Shown: in pieces, positions 16,784 to 26,221 of the stretch | Layout of the letters: the number at the start of each line of letters is the position of its first letter | Position numbering within the stretch: position 1 is the first letter of the stretch | Assembly (NCBI GenBank): GCA_017416465.1 | Contig: JAFQCK010000164.1 | Coordinates: forward strand, 1-35,706 | Direction: 5' to 3' | Length of the DNA: 35,706 bases | Origin: Lachnospiraceae bacterium | Lineage (GTDB): Bacteria > Bacillota > Clostridia > Lachnospirales > Lachnospiraceae | Position numbers and translations under genes: made by a program | Notes under the pieces: generated by a model | The model's input: only the letters and a program-made list of their open reading frames with translations | Databases searched by the model: none | What the model was told of the DNA's origin: nothing

Positions 16784-17971
16784 ATGGACATATGTGGAGA
16801 AAAATACTACAGGGCATTTGTTACTATAGATTTGGATGCGATATATAAAAATGTTGAGAATATTTCAAAAAGAATAAAAAAAGGTACTAATATTATTGCT
16901 GTAATAAAAACAGATGGATATGGTCATGGTGCAATTCCTATAGCAAGAACTATAGATAATCTTGTGAGTGCATATGCAGTTGCAACAGTTGATGAAGCTG
17001 TGAATTTAAGAAATCATGACATTAGTAAGCCTATATATGTAATCGGCTATACTCATGAAAGTCAATTAGACAGAATGATAAAAAATGATATTCGTCCTAC
17101 TGTTTTCACACATGATATGGCATTAGCAGTGAATGACGTTGCAATAAAAAATAATAAAATTGCAAATATTCATATCAAATTAGATACAGGTATGAGTAGA
17201 ATCGGATTTAAGGATAATATGGAAAGTATTGAAATAATCAAGAAAATATCCGGTTTAACAAACATTAATATAGAAGGTATTTTTACTCATTTTGCTAAAG
17301 CAGATGAAGAAGATAAAGAAGCAACATTTGTTCAGCTTGAAAGATTTAAAGATTTTGTTCAAAAATTGGAAAAAGAGGGTATTAATATACCGATTAAACA
17401 TACTTCCAATAGTGCAGCTTTAATGGAACTGCCGGAATGTAACTTTGATGCTGTAAGAGCTGGAATTGCAATGTATGGATTATATCCGTCAGATGAAGTT
17501 GATAAAAATACTGTTAAACTATATCCTGCTTTGGGATTAAAAAGTCATATTGTATATGTAAAAGAAATTGAGAAGGGAACTGCAGTAAGCTATGGTGGAA
17601 CTTTTGTTGCTGATAAAAAAATGAAAATTGCAACCATTCCATTAGGCTATGGTGATGGTTATAGAAGAAGTCTTTCTAACAAGGGATATGTTCTGATAAA
17701 TGGAAAAAAGGCGAATATTCTTGGTAGAGTATGTATGGACCAATTTATGGTTGATGTTACAGATATTGATGCAAAAAAAGATGACGAAGTTGTTTTGATT
17801 GGAAAAAGTGGCAATAAAGAAATTACCGTTGAAGAATTAGCCGGATTAGCAGAAGAGACTTTTAACTATGAAATAGTTTGTGATTTAGGAAAAAGAATTC
17901 CAAGGGTGTTTTATAGAAATGGACAGATTATAGGTACGAAGGATTACTTTGATGACAGATATGATTTTTAG
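16784..17971 (+). CDS. alr: Alanine racemase
   Basis: PLP-dependent interconversion of L- and D-alanine for peptidoglycan. The 395-residue protein has the usual length. The PLP lysine is Lys42 in VIKTDGYGHG, and the second catalytic base is Tyr270 in GTAVSYGGTF. The motifs HIKLDTGMSRIGF (130-142), HTSNSAA and CMDQFMVDVT are also present. GGAG precedes the ATG. It is the last gene of the rex to alr run. The 134-base gap after it contains an AT-only inverted repeat (17988-18016) that might be a weak terminator, and a TTGACC at 18052 without a convincing -10. Confidence 0.97.
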   Translation: MDICGEKYYRAFVTIDLDAIYKNVENISKRIKKGTNIIAVIKTDGYGHGAIPIARTIDNLVSAYAVATVDEAVNLRNHDISKPIYVIGYTHESQLDRMIKNDIRPTVFTHDMALAVNDVAIKNNKIANIHIKLDTGMSRIGFKDNMESIEIIKKISGLTNINIEGIFTHFAKADEEDKEATFVQLERFKDFVQKLEKEGINIPIKHTSNSAALMELPECNFDAVRAGIAMYGLYPSDEVDKNTVKLYPALGLKSHIVYVKEIEKGTAVSYGGTFVADKKMKIATIPLGYGDGYRRSLSNKGYVLINGKKANILGRVCMDQFMVDVTDIDAKKDDEVVLIGKSGNKEITVEELAGLAEETFNYEIVCDLGKRIPRVFYRNGQIIGTKDYFDDRYDF

Positions 17972-18105
17972 CCTAATAAAATTATATAAATAAATGTTAC
18001 AGTAAAATATTTATTTTAGAATACACACTTATTTTTTGGTTAATACTAATATTGACCATTTAATTTAAAAACATTGGTAATAACAATATATGGAGTGTGA
18101 ATTCA

Positions 18106-18453
18106 GTGATTGTAAAAAGAGGAGATGTATTTTATGCCGATTTAAGACCGGTTATAGGCTCAGAACAGGGTGGGATAAGACCGGTGCTGGTAATACAGAA
18201 TGATATGGGGAATAAACATAGTCCGACAGTTATAGTTGCGGCTATTACATCAAAAATGAATAAAGCAAAATTACCGACTCATATTGAGTTGGATTCGAAA
18301 AAATATGATATTGTAAAAGATTCTGTGATTTTACTTGAGCAGTTGAGAACGATTGACAAAAAAAGATTAAAAGATAAAGTATGTCATTTAGATAATCAGA
18401 TACTTGAAAAAGTAAATAAAGCATTACTTGTTAGCTTGGAATTGAATACATAA
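18106..18453 (+). CDS. MazF/PemK-family endoribonuclease (EndoA-like), no antitoxin gene adjacent
   Basis: Sequence-specific mRNA interferase of the type II toxin family. The GTG at 18106 gives 115 residues and an N-terminus, [13 protein letters not shown], like Bacillus subtilis EndoA. GGAG (18092-18095) lies 10 bases upstream, whereas an earlier GTG at 18097 is too close. The catalytic residues expected from EndoA fall at the same numbers: Arg25 in [12 protein letters not shown] and Thr48 in VAAIT. In Bacillus an antitoxin gene lies between alr and this toxin. Here the gap between alr and mazF is 134 bases, full of stops in all frames, and holds no antitoxin. The downstream promoter overlaps its end. 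Confidence 0.93.
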   Translation: MIVKRGDVFYADLRPVIGSEQGGIRPVLVIQNDMGNKHSPTVIVAAITSKMNKAKLPTHIELDSKKYDIVKDSVILLEQLRTIDKKRLKDKVCHLDNQILEKVNKALLVSLELNT

Positions 18454-18455
18454 TA

Positions 18456-18484
18456 TTGACTAATAAGTAATAAAATGATATATT
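18456..18484 (+). promoter_or_regulatory. Promoter of the CBS-protein/yebC unit
   Basis: TTGACT (18456-18461), 17-base spacer, TATATT (18479-18484), beginning three bases after the mazF stop codon and about 50 bases upstream of the CBS-domain gene. Confidence 0.6.
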
Positions 18485-18530
18485 TTGAATGTTAATCATT
18501 AAATTGTTTAGCACAAAAGGAGAATGAAAA

Positions 18531-19814
18531 ATGGACGGGAGTATTCCCATAATTTTGTTATTGATTTTTATAGTTATATTTATAATACTAATAATTGCTT
18601 ATAAGTTTAGTTCTGCTATTCAGAATTTAAATGATAATGAGCTTGATGAAATTGCACAAAGTAATGAAAAACTATATTTTAAGATTGCTAAAGTGATTGA
18701 AAATCCTTCAAGGTTTGTAATTACAATCCAAGCAATTACAATTTTAGAAATGTTTATAGCAGGTTTTTATATTTGTTATACTCATATTTCTTATAGCAAA
18801 ACGATTTCTTATGCAATATTATTTATCGTTGCGGAGCTGGTTTTTGGGATAATGCTTCCTAAGAGATTAGGACTTAGAAAACCAAAGAGATATTCTATGA
18901 TATATGTTAGAATCATATCTTTTATGATTGTTGTTTTTTCTCCGGTAACATTGATTGTTTCTGTACTTTCTGACTTGTTTTTATTGATGCTTGGTATAGA
19001 CCCGAAAGAACCTGTTGAAAATGTTACTGAAGAGGACATTATTTCTGTTATAAATGAAGGTCATGAACAAGGAGTCTTACTTGCGAGTGAAGCCGAAATG
19101 ATTAATAACATAGTTGAATTCGGCGATAAAGAAGCAAAAGATATTATGACACATAGAACAAGTGTGATAGCTTTAGATGGTGAAAAGAGTCTTAGTGAAA
19201 TATCAGAATTTATTGTTAAGCAAAACAATTCAAGATTTCCTGTTTATATTGATGATATTGATAATATTGTTGGTATTGTCAATTTTAGAGATATAATGCG
19301 GGAGTCTGTAAAAGAAGTAAATAATAACAAAAAAATTATTGATATAGAAAATTTGGTAAGAAATGCTACCTTTATTCCAGAAACAAAAAAGATAAATCTT
19401 CTTTTCAAAAATATGCAATCGGAAAAGATACATATGGCAATAGTTGTAGATGAATATGGTCAGACCTCCGGAATTGTTGCAATGGAAGATATTCTTGAAG
19501 AAATTGTTGGAAATATTCTTGATGAATATGATAAAGAAGAATTAGCAGTTATAAAAAAAGAAGATGGAAGCTTTATTGTAAAAGGAACACATCCTCTGGA
19601 TGAAATTAAAGAAGAAACAGGAATTGAGTTTGATGAAGAGTGTGAAACAATCAATGGATATCTGACATCTAAATTGGGAAGAATATTATCTAATGATGAG
19701 AGACCGGAGATTGTTATCAATAATATCAAATATAAGATTTTATTAGTTGAAAACAGAACTATTAAGTTGGTTCATATATCATTTAATGATGTACAAAAAG
19801 TTAAAGAAGCATAA
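18531..19814 (+). CDS. CNNM/CorC-type membrane protein with CBS domains (hemolysin C family)
   Basis: A 427-residue integral membrane protein. The N-terminal DUF21 (CNNM) domain spans about 1-170 with about four hydrophobic segments, including the extreme N-terminal IILLLIFIVIFIILII. Two CBS domains follow at about 195-330, with IMTHRTSVIALD, SRFPVYIDDIDNIVGIV and HMAIVVDEYGQTSGIVAMEDILEE. A CorC_HlyC domain lies at about 340-420. Family members are linked to magnesium or cobalt efflux or resistance. AAAGGAG precedes the ATG. It has its own promoter and is followed by yebC after 40 bases. Confidence 0.92.
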   Translation: MDGSIPIILLLIFIVIFIILIIAYKFSSAIQNLNDNELDEIAQSNEKLYFKIAKVIENPSRFVITIQAITILEMFIAGFYICYTHISYSKTISYAILFIVAELVFGIMLPKRLGLRKPKRYSMIYVRIISFMIVVFSPVTLIVSVLSDLFLLMLGIDPKEPVENVTEEDIISVINEGHEQGVLLASEAEMINNIVEFGDKEAKDIMTHRTSVIALDGEKSLSEISEFIVKQNNSRFPVYIDDIDNIVGIVNFRDIMRESVKEVNNNKKIIDIENLVRNATFIPETKKINLLFKNMQSEKIHMAIVVDEYGQTSGIVAMEDILEEIVGNILDEYDKEELAVIKKEDGSFIVKGTHPLDEIKEETGIEFDEECETINGYLTSKLGRILSNDERPEIVINNIKYKILLVENRTIKLVHISFNDVQKVKEA

Positions 19815-19854
19815 TTGCTTGAATATATAATTAAAAGATAAAAGGAGTAAGAAA

Positions 19855-20595
19855 ATGTCAGGACATTCAAAATTTGCAAACATTAAACATAAGAAAGAAA
19901 AGAATGATGCAGCGAAAGGTAAGATTTTTACAATTATCGGAAGAGAAATTGCTGTTGCTGTTAAAGAAGGTGGTCCGGATCCGGCCAATAATAGCAAACT
20001 TCGTGATGTAATAGCTAAAGCAAAATCTAATAATATGCCTAATGATACAATTGAAAGAGGAATAAAAAAGGCAGCAGGAGATGCAAACTCAGTTAATTAT
20101 GCAACTGTTACATATGAAGGCTATGGTCCAAATGGAACAGCTATAATTGTTGATGCTTTAACAGATAACAAGAACAGAACAGCTTCAAATGTAAGAAATG
20201 CATTTACAAAAGGCGGTGGAAATGTAGGTACACAAGGGTGTGTTTCTTTTATGTTTGATAAAAAAGGTCAGATTATTATTGATAAAGAAGTATATACAGG
20301 TGATGCAGACGAACTTATGATGACTGCAGTAGATGCAGGAGCGGAGGATTTTGTAGAAGAAGATGACAGTTTTGAAATTATTACATCACCAGATGATTTC
20401 AGTGTAGTAAGGGAAGCTATAGAAGCAGCAGGTATTGAAATGGTTTCAGCAGAAGTTACTATGATTCCACAGACTTGGGCAGAGCTTACTGACGAAATGG
20501 ATATTAAGAAGATGAACAAATTGTTAGACTTACTTGATGAAGACGACGATGTTCAGGCAGTTTATCATAACTGGGATATGCCTGATGAAGAATAA
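19855..20595 (+). CDS. YebC/PmpR/TACO1 family protein
   Basis: The 246-residue protein matches the usual YebC length. It begins with the diagnostic [20 protein letters not shown] and contains [21 protein letters not shown]-type residues and [19 protein letters not shown]. The acidic C-terminus ends near [16 protein letters not shown]. The family was long annotated as transcriptional regulators. More recent work places members on ribosomes, helping translation of difficult motifs, so either label should be used carefully. AAAGGAG precedes the ATG. It probably shares a transcript with the CBS-domain gene upstream. No clear terminator follows. Confidence 0.95.
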   Translation: MSGHSKFANIKHKKEKNDAAKGKIFTIIGREIAVAVKEGGPDPANNSKLRDVIAKAKSNNMPNDTIERGIKKAAGDANSVNYATVTYEGYGPNGTAIIVDALTDNKNRTASNVRNAFTKGGGNVGTQGCVSFMFDKKGQIIIDKEVYTGDADELMMTAVDAGAEDFVEEDDSFEIITSPDDFSVVREAIEAAGIEMVSAEVTMIPQTWAELTDEMDIKKMNKLLDLLDEDDDVQAVYHNWDMPDEE

Positions 20596-20686
20596 AATTA
20601 TTAGTATTTTGTTCTTAAGAAACTTACTGATTATGCCGATATAAACTTATAAAGCTGTGAGTGTCGTTTCGGAATGGGAGGTTCAT

Positions 20687-23600
20687 ATGAAACATATTAA
20701 AAATAAAGTGAATAAACTAAATATATGGTGGAAGGTTTCGTCATTACTTTTGATTGCAATTGTTTGTGTGTTTGTTGCAACCAGATTTGTAAAAGCTGAA
20801 ACAGTATCATTATCTATCGAAGGTAATGATTTGAGTGATGGTACCTGGGAAGTCGGTGGTGAACCGGCAGTGTGGTCGGCGCAAGCTTTTGATGCCGAGT
20901 TGAATGGTTACCTTAGTCTTGAAGATGGTGGTAGTATACAGTGGGAATCATCAGACAGAACTATTGTTGATGTAACACAAAGTTCTTCAGGAACAGTTTC
21001 AACTGCTACTTTAAGACCAATCAGTGCTGGTAAAGTAACGATTACGGCTACATATACTAAGACAGTTACTACAGATGAAGGTTCATATGATATTGTTGCC
21101 TCATCTAAAAGAAATGTAATTGTTAAATTTAAGATAGATGAAACAAGAATTCCGCAGGCACCATACGAAGATAACTTTCTTATTCCGAACATTTTAACAA
21201 ATTCAGAAAAACCGGTAACATGGTATAGTTCTAATGAGTCGGTGGTTAAGATTGATGATGATGGTTCAGGTAATGGTGTAGTAAATGTTGTCGGTGCTGG
21301 TAAGACAACCATTACAGCAGTATCTCAGGATGGACAACAGCAGAGTTTTCCAATGGTAATTAATGCGAAATTTCTTGAAACAACATCAGATATAAAAGTT
21401 GGATATAAAGAATATTATAATTTAACAACTAATGCTACACATGCAACTGATATTGTATTTAAGAGTGAGAATCCGGAAATTATATCAGTTGATACAGATG
21501 GTGTTATCAGAGGTGAATCAGCAGGACAGACTAAAATATATGTATATGCAGTAAATGAGACAGATGAATGGTATCCATTATTACCGGATCCAGCAAGATT
21601 TATAACAGCCAGTGTAGCATTTGGTATTACAGCAGATTCTACTAAAGTTGCAGTTGGTGATACATTACAGATTAGAAGTAACATAGGTAGTAGTTCAACA
21701 GGAGCAGTAAACTGGACATCAAGTGATACATCTGTTGCAACTGTTGACAGAAATGGTGTTGTGACTGCATTAAAGAAGGGTATTGTTACTATTAATGCAA
21801 CTGCAGTAGATAAAGAAGTATTTGGAAATTCAGACCTACAGCAGGCATCAATCACAATAGAGGTTATTGATTCGTTCTCTCTTAGTGAAACACAGCATAT
21901 TTTGAATGTTTCGGAAATATTTGATTTGTATGCAATTGTAACAGATGCATCGGCAGAAGTTACATGGAGTACATCAAATCCTAATGTTGCTAAAGTAGAG
22001 GTTGATAGAGAAGATAATAAAAAAGCTACAATTGAAGCTGTAAGTAAAGGTACTGCGACAATTACGGCTACTCAGATTATAGATGGTGTTTCTAAGACAG
22101 CTACTTGTGAGATTTCAGTTAAAGACCCGGTTTTAAATGTTGATATTTTCCCGGCTGAGGTTGAGATTTCAAAAGGTGAAATGTATCGACTTGTTTTAAC
22201 ATTTAACCCAAGCAGACCGGATAATACAAATGTAAAATGGGTTTCTTCGGATGAAAATGTTGTAAAGGTAGATGACCAGGGTATTATCACAGGTCTTGGC
22301 GGAGGACAGGCTGCTGTATCTGTAATTTCAGAGGATGGAATAAAAGTTGCATCATGTACTGTAAAAGTAAGAGTGCCGGTTACATTTATTAAATTAGATG
22401 TTAATCAGGTTACAACAAGTTTATCAGCTGGTTCATATCAGTTAACATATACACTTCTTCCGGATGATGAAGGTGTTAATAAAGATGTTACTTGGACTTC
22501 ATCAGCACCTGATATTGCAACTGTTGGTGAGAATGGTCTCGTTACATTCTTAAAACCAGGTAAAGCAACTATCATTGTTAAAACAGTGGATACAGGTGTA
22601 GATGGAAACTTAATTGATACTTGTGAGTTTTATATTAATAATCCGGTTACAGATGTAACACTTGATTATACAAGTATAACATTAAAATTAAAAGAAAAAT
22701 TCAGACTTACAGCAAAAGTAATGCCTGACGATGCTTCTAATAAGAAGATTTTATGGTTCTCAAGTGATACTAATGTTGCAACAGTCAATGAAGATGGTAT
22801 GGTAACAGCTGTTGGTCCTGGTTCGGCAACAATCCTTGCTAAGTCAGAAGACAGTGGAGCAACATCAATGTGTAATGTAACAGTATATCAGCCTGTTACA
22901 GATGTTGTACTTAGTAATGATGAGATGACAGTTAGAAAGGGTACTGTATTTTGGCTTAATGCAAAAGCATTACCTGAAAACGCAATGAATAAAGATATTG
23001 CATGGTCAACAACTGATGAAGATATTGCAACAGTAGATGAAAATGGTAAGGTTACTACTCATGCTGCAGGTAACTGTGTTATTATTGCAACAAGTACGGA
23101 TAGTGGAATAATTGCTAAATGTCAATTGACAGTTACTCAACCAATAACAGGAATTTATTTGAATGTTACAGAAAAGGTAATACTCAAAGGTAAGAAGTTT
23201 ATAATTATACCTACTGTAACTCCATCAGATGCAGATAATAAAAATGTTATTTACACATCAAGTGATCCATCAATTGCAACAGTGGATAATAATGGTGTTG
23301 TAACAGGTGTTAAAGGTGGCGTTGCAATTATTGTAGCAAAGACTGAAGAAAGAGGTCTTATTGCCAGTTGTTCCGTAGAAGTTCAGGAATTTGTATCTTC
23401 AGTTAATATAGAATCAGATGATTTGTATATGCATATAGGTGATACAAAACAATTACAGGCAAAGGTATTGCCTGAATCTGCTACTAATAATGAAGTTACA
23501 TGGTCAACATCGAATTCGGCTATTGTAAGTGTTAATTCAAAAGGTAAAATAACTGCTAACAATGTGGGAAAAGCAACAGTATATGTTTATTCTTCTGATG

Positions 23601-24364
23601 GAAGCGGATTATATGATACAATTGAAGTAGAAGTAATAAATCCTGTGACATCTATTACTATTAATCCTTCAATAGCATCTGTACAACAAGGAAAGAGTAC
23701 AAGAGTAACTGCGACAGTTTCACCTTCAAATGCTACATATAAGAATGTTGAATGGAGCAGTTCGGATACAGATATAGCTACAGTTGATAGTTCAGGAAAT
23801 ATTATAGGTTTAAATCCTGGTTCATGTAAGATTATCGCAACAGCAATAGATGGAACTGAAATATTTGGAGTTTGTAGTTTGACAGTTACACCAACAAGAC
23901 CGGCTACAAGTGTTGTAATAAATTCTAAAGAAATTACAATGTTACCTGGTCAGACAAGAGCGTTATCGGCAAGACTCAGACCAACTAATTCAACAGAGAG
24001 TGTAATGTGGATTTCAGGAGATACATCTGTAGCTACAGTTGATAGTAATGGTTTGGTTACAGCAAAAGGTCAGGGTAATACTGAAATATATGCTGTATCT
24101 AATGAGACAGGTGTAGAGACATCATGCATAGTTAATGTATTAGCGTTAAATGCAACATTTGTAACACTTGAGCAGTATGATAGCTATGATTTGGATGTAT
24201 TTGGAGCAACAGGAAAGATTAAATGGTATTCTAATAATAAGAGAGTTGCAACAATTTCAGCAGATGGTAAGTTAATAGGTAGAATGGCTGGTACAACCAC
24301 AATTATGGCCAAGGTAAATGGAAAAGTATTATATTGTACTGTTAAAGTTACCACCATGTATTGA
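20687..24364 (+). CDS. Large secreted protein of about 14 Big_2 (bacterial Ig-like) repeats
   Basis: A 1225-residue protein. The ATG at 20687 follows GGGAGG (20676-20681) by 5 bases; a GTG 10 codons earlier lacks a ribosome site. A basic start and hydrophobic stretch (about 20-38) end in VKA before ETVS, a good signal peptidase site. From there to the end run about 14 Ig-like group 2 repeats of 75-90 residues. Each has a core like WSSSDxxIATVDxxGxVT followed by G-x-A-T-I. I see no LPXTG, SLH, LysM or C-terminal membrane segment and no catalytic domain. It is probably a surface or extracellular adhesive or structural protein, but how it is held to the cell is not visible. A terminator follows directly. 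Confidence 0.92.
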   Translation: MKHIKNKVNKLNIWWKVSSLLLIAIVCVFVATRFVKAETVSLSIEGNDLSDGTWEVGGEPAVWSAQAFDAELNGYLSLEDGGSIQWESSDRTIVDVTQSSSGTVSTATLRPISAGKVTITATYTKTVTTDEGSYDIVASSKRNVIVKFKIDETRIPQAPYEDNFLIPNILTNSEKPVTWYSSNESVVKIDDDGSGNGVVNVVGAGKTTITAVSQDGQQQSFPMVINAKFLETTSDIKVGYKEYYNLTTNATHATDIVFKSENPEIISVDTDGVIRGESAGQTKIYVYAVNETDEWYPLLPDPARFITASVAFGITADSTKVAVGDTLQIRSNIGSSSTGAVNWTSSDTSVATVDRNGVVTALKKGIVTINATAVDKEVFGNSDLQQASITIEVIDSFSLSETQHILNVSEIFDLYAIVTDASAEVTWSTSNPNVAKVEVDREDNKKATIEAVSKGTATITATQIIDGVSKTATCEISVKDPVLNVDIFPAEVEISKGEMYRLVLTFNPSRPDNTNVKWVSSDENVVKVDDQGIITGLGGGQAAVSVISEDGIKVASCTVKVRVPVTFIKLDVNQVTTSLSAGSYQLTYTLLPDDEGVNKDVTWTSSAPDIATVGENGLVTFLKPGKATIIVKTVDTGVDGNLIDTCEFYINNPVTDVTLDYTSITLKLKEKFRLTAKVMPDDASNKKILWFSSDTNVATVNEDGMVTAVGPGSATILAKSEDSGATSMCNVTVYQPVTDVVLSNDEMTVRKGTVFWLNAKALPENAMNKDIAWSTTDEDIATVDENGKVTTHAAGNCVIIATSTDSGIIAKCQLTVTQPITGIYLNVTEKVILKGKKFIIIPTVTPSDADNKNVIYTSSDPSIATVDNNGVVTGVKGGVAIIVAKTEERGLIASCSVEVQEFVSSVNIESDDLYMHIGDTKQLQAKVLPESATNNEVTWSTSNSAIVSVNSKGKITANNVGKATVYVYSSDGSGLYDTIEVEVINPVTSITINPSIASVQQGKSTRVTATVSPSNATYKNVEWSSSDTDIATVDSSGNIIGLNPGSCKIIATAIDGTEIFGVCSLTVTPTRPATSVVINSKEITMLPGQTRALSARLRPTNSTESVMWISGDTSVATVDSNGLVTAKGQGNTEIYAVSNETGVETSCIVNVLALNATFVTLEQYDSYDLDVFGATGKIKWYSNNKRVATISADGKLIGRMAGTTTIMAKVNGKVLYCTVKVTTMY

Positions 24365-24384
24365 TTAAATAATTTTCAACTTAT

Positions 24385-24419
24385 AAAAGATTGATGGTCA
24401 GCAGACCATCAATCTTTTT
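24385..24419 (+). terminator. Rho-independent terminator after the Big_2 gene
   Basis: AAAAGATTGATGGTC (24385-24399) pairs with GACCATCAATCTTTT (24404-24418) around a 4-base loop, with T runs after it. Confidence 0.9.
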
Positions 24420-24450
24420 GTCTTTTTATAAATACATAAATTTATTTTAT

Positions 24451-24479
24451 TTGCCTTGCATTGTAAATTATGGTATAGT
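24451..24479 (+). promoter_or_regulatory. Promoter of the zinc-ribbon protein / nfnAB unit
   Basis: TTGCCT (24451-24456), 17-base spacer, TATAGT (24474-24479), about 90 bases upstream of the ATG at 24567 and downstream of the preceding terminator. Confidence 0.5.
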
Positions 24480-24566
24480 ATATGTGTTTTTTAATTTTAA
24501 AGAAATGTAGCTGTTTAAATTGGTTACAAAAATATATTAGGTCATTTCAGACAGAATGGAGTAATA

Positions 24567-26198
24567 ATGAAGTGTAGTAGATGTGGAGAAGAGTGTAAAG
24601 ACAATCAGGTTTTTTGCCTGAAGTGTGGAACACTAATCCAAGTTGTACCGGATTTTAACTTGATTGAAGCTGAATTAGCCAATAATGTTGGTGAACTTAT
24701 GAAACAAGATGATAAATCAAAGGTTGAAGATGATATTGATTATCTTGAAGACGATTATTTAGTAGATACGTTTGATACACGAAATACTAATGCGAATCTT
24801 GTTGATATTAAAAATTATGATAAAAATATGAAAAATAACAGTTTTGAAGTTGATTCATCTGATTTTTCAAATTCAAATAAAAAAGAGAATAAGGTTAATG
24901 CTTCAAAAAAACAAGAAATGGAAATTCAAAAAGAGAAAAAATTATTTAAAGTAAAAGCAATAATTTTCTCTTTTGTAGGAGTTATTGTTATTTTAATAGC
25001 AGGAATATTGTTGAGTGTTCTGAATAAAGATGAAAAAATAAAAGATCCTTTTAAGGATTTATGCAATAAAGGTTATGACAGCTTTGCTTCTAAAAATTAT
25101 GAAGTAGCTTTAGATTATTATTTAGATGCGCGAAATATTGCTGATACTGAATCAGAAAGAATAAAAGTTAATAAAAATATTTTATCATGTTATGAAGAAA
25201 TGCAAGATAAAGATGCAGAGATGATAGATGTATTAAAGGAACTCATAAGTCTCGAACAATCAAAAGCTGAGTATTACGAAAAAATTGTTAAAATATATGA
25301 AAAAAATAATATGTATAATGAGATTACATTATTAATTGAAAGTATAGATGATACATCACTTAAAACATCACTTTCGGAATATACAGTATCTCCACCACAA
25401 TGTAATCATAAATCAGGTGAGTATGATGAACCTATAAGTATTAAGTTTACATCAGGTGTAAAGAACAAAATTTATTATACAATTGATGGTACTGAACCAA
25501 CTGTTTCAAGTACTGAATATTTAGATGAAATTAAGATAACTGAAAACGGTGAAACAGTAGTTAAAGCGATTGCTGTTAATGAAAGTGGAATTACAAGTAA
25601 AGTTGTAGAATATACATTTGATATTGAATTATCAGTAATTGAGGGACCGGTTATAACACCTTCAGACAACACTGAGTATGATACTCCTCAAGAAATTGTG
25701 GTTGAAGTTCCGGATGGTATGAAGTGTTATTATACTTATGGAACGGAGGCAAAAGTTCCGAATGAAAAAGATAAAGAATATACAGAGCCTGTTAAAATGA
25801 TGAGAGGTAAAAATTATTTTACAGCCATATTAGTTTCTGAGACTGGTGCAGTAAGTGAACCAACTGAGAAATATTATTCGTTAAACAGAGTTCATGATTA
25901 TGATAGTGCTCTTAATATTTTGGTTCAATATTTCGTTGAGCACAATTCATGTAACAAAGTAAATGACAGTGAAGTTGTAAGTGGTGATAGAACTATCAAA
26001 TTTGAATATGTAGCAATTACAACTGTTGATAATGCAGAATATTGGGTGATTCAAGCAATTACTTATGATGTTGATGATAAAATATTAACAAGAGAAGAAT
26101 ATGGTATTGATTCTGTTAGTGGATTAACAGATGGTAAACCTGTTGTGTTAGTTTTAAAACCTGATAGTAAAAATGAATATGCTATAAATATTAGCTAA
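24567..26198 (+). CDS. Zinc-ribbon membrane protein with TPR-like and chitobiase-C-like repeats, unknown function
   Basis: A 543-residue multidomain protein I cannot name. A zinc ribbon lies at the N-terminus (Cys3, Cys6, Cys17, Cys20). It is followed by an acidic and Asn-rich linker and one membrane segment (about 129-151), which puts the ribbon inside and the rest outside the cell. A TPR-like helical region follows (about 160-265). Next come two beta domains resembling the chitobiase/hexosaminidase C-terminal (CHB_HEX_C) repeat, with YYTIDGTEPT in the first and CYYTYGTEAKVPN in the second. A last domain of about 100 residues is unassigned. GGAG precedes the ATG. It has its own promoter and ends 23 bases before nfnA, so it may be the first cistron of that transcript. 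Confidence 0.8.
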   Translation: MKCSRCGEECKDNQVFCLKCGTLIQVVPDFNLIEAELANNVGELMKQDDKSKVEDDIDYLEDDYLVDTFDTRNTNANLVDIKNYDKNMKNNSFEVDSSDFSNSNKKENKVNASKKQEMEIQKEKKLFKVKAIIFSFVGVIVILIAGILLSVLNKDEKIKDPFKDLCNKGYDSFASKNYEVALDYYLDARNIADTESERIKVNKNILSCYEEMQDKDAEMIDVLKELISLEQSKAEYYEKIVKIYEKNNMYNEITLLIESIDDTSLKTSLSEYTVSPPQCNHKSGEYDEPISIKFTSGVKNKIYYTIDGTEPTVSSTEYLDEIKITENGETVVKAIAVNESGITSKVVEYTFDIELSVIEGPVITPSDNTEYDTPQEIVVEVPDGMKCYYTYGTEAKVPNEKDKEYTEPVKMMRGKNYFTAILVSETGAVSEPTEKYYSLNRVHDYDSALNILVQYFVEHNSCNKVNDSEVVSGDRTIKFEYVAITTVDNAEYWVIQAITYDVDDKILTREEYGIDSVSGLTDGKPVVLVLKPDSKNEYAINIS

Positions 26199-26221
26199 AA
26201 AAAAGAGAAAGAGAGATAAGT

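Noticed and set aside
17988-18016. Terminator after alr
   Set aside because: The inverted repeat is A/T only with a long loop; too weak to list as a terminator.
17972-18105. Hidden antitoxin gene before mazF
   Set aside because: Stops occur in all frames at short intervals; no frame longer than a few dozen bases with a ribosome site.
20657-20686. GTG start 10 codons upstream in the Big_2 gene
   Set aside because: GGGAGG lies after it and fits the ATG at 20687, which begins a normal signal peptide.
20596-20686. Possible riboswitch upstream of the Big_2 gene
   Set aside because: Too short, and no conserved core such as a c-di-GMP or T-box motif is visible.
20908-21855. Long antisense open frames (134 and 146 codons) within the Big_2 gene
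   Set aside because: They have no ribosome sites, and their composition mirrors the repeat codons of the sense gene. They are shadows.
20687-24364. Nucleotide repeats of the Big_2 gene as a CRISPR-like or mobile array
   Set aside because: The repetition is at protein level (degenerate 75-90 residue domains), with no identical short repeats and spacers.
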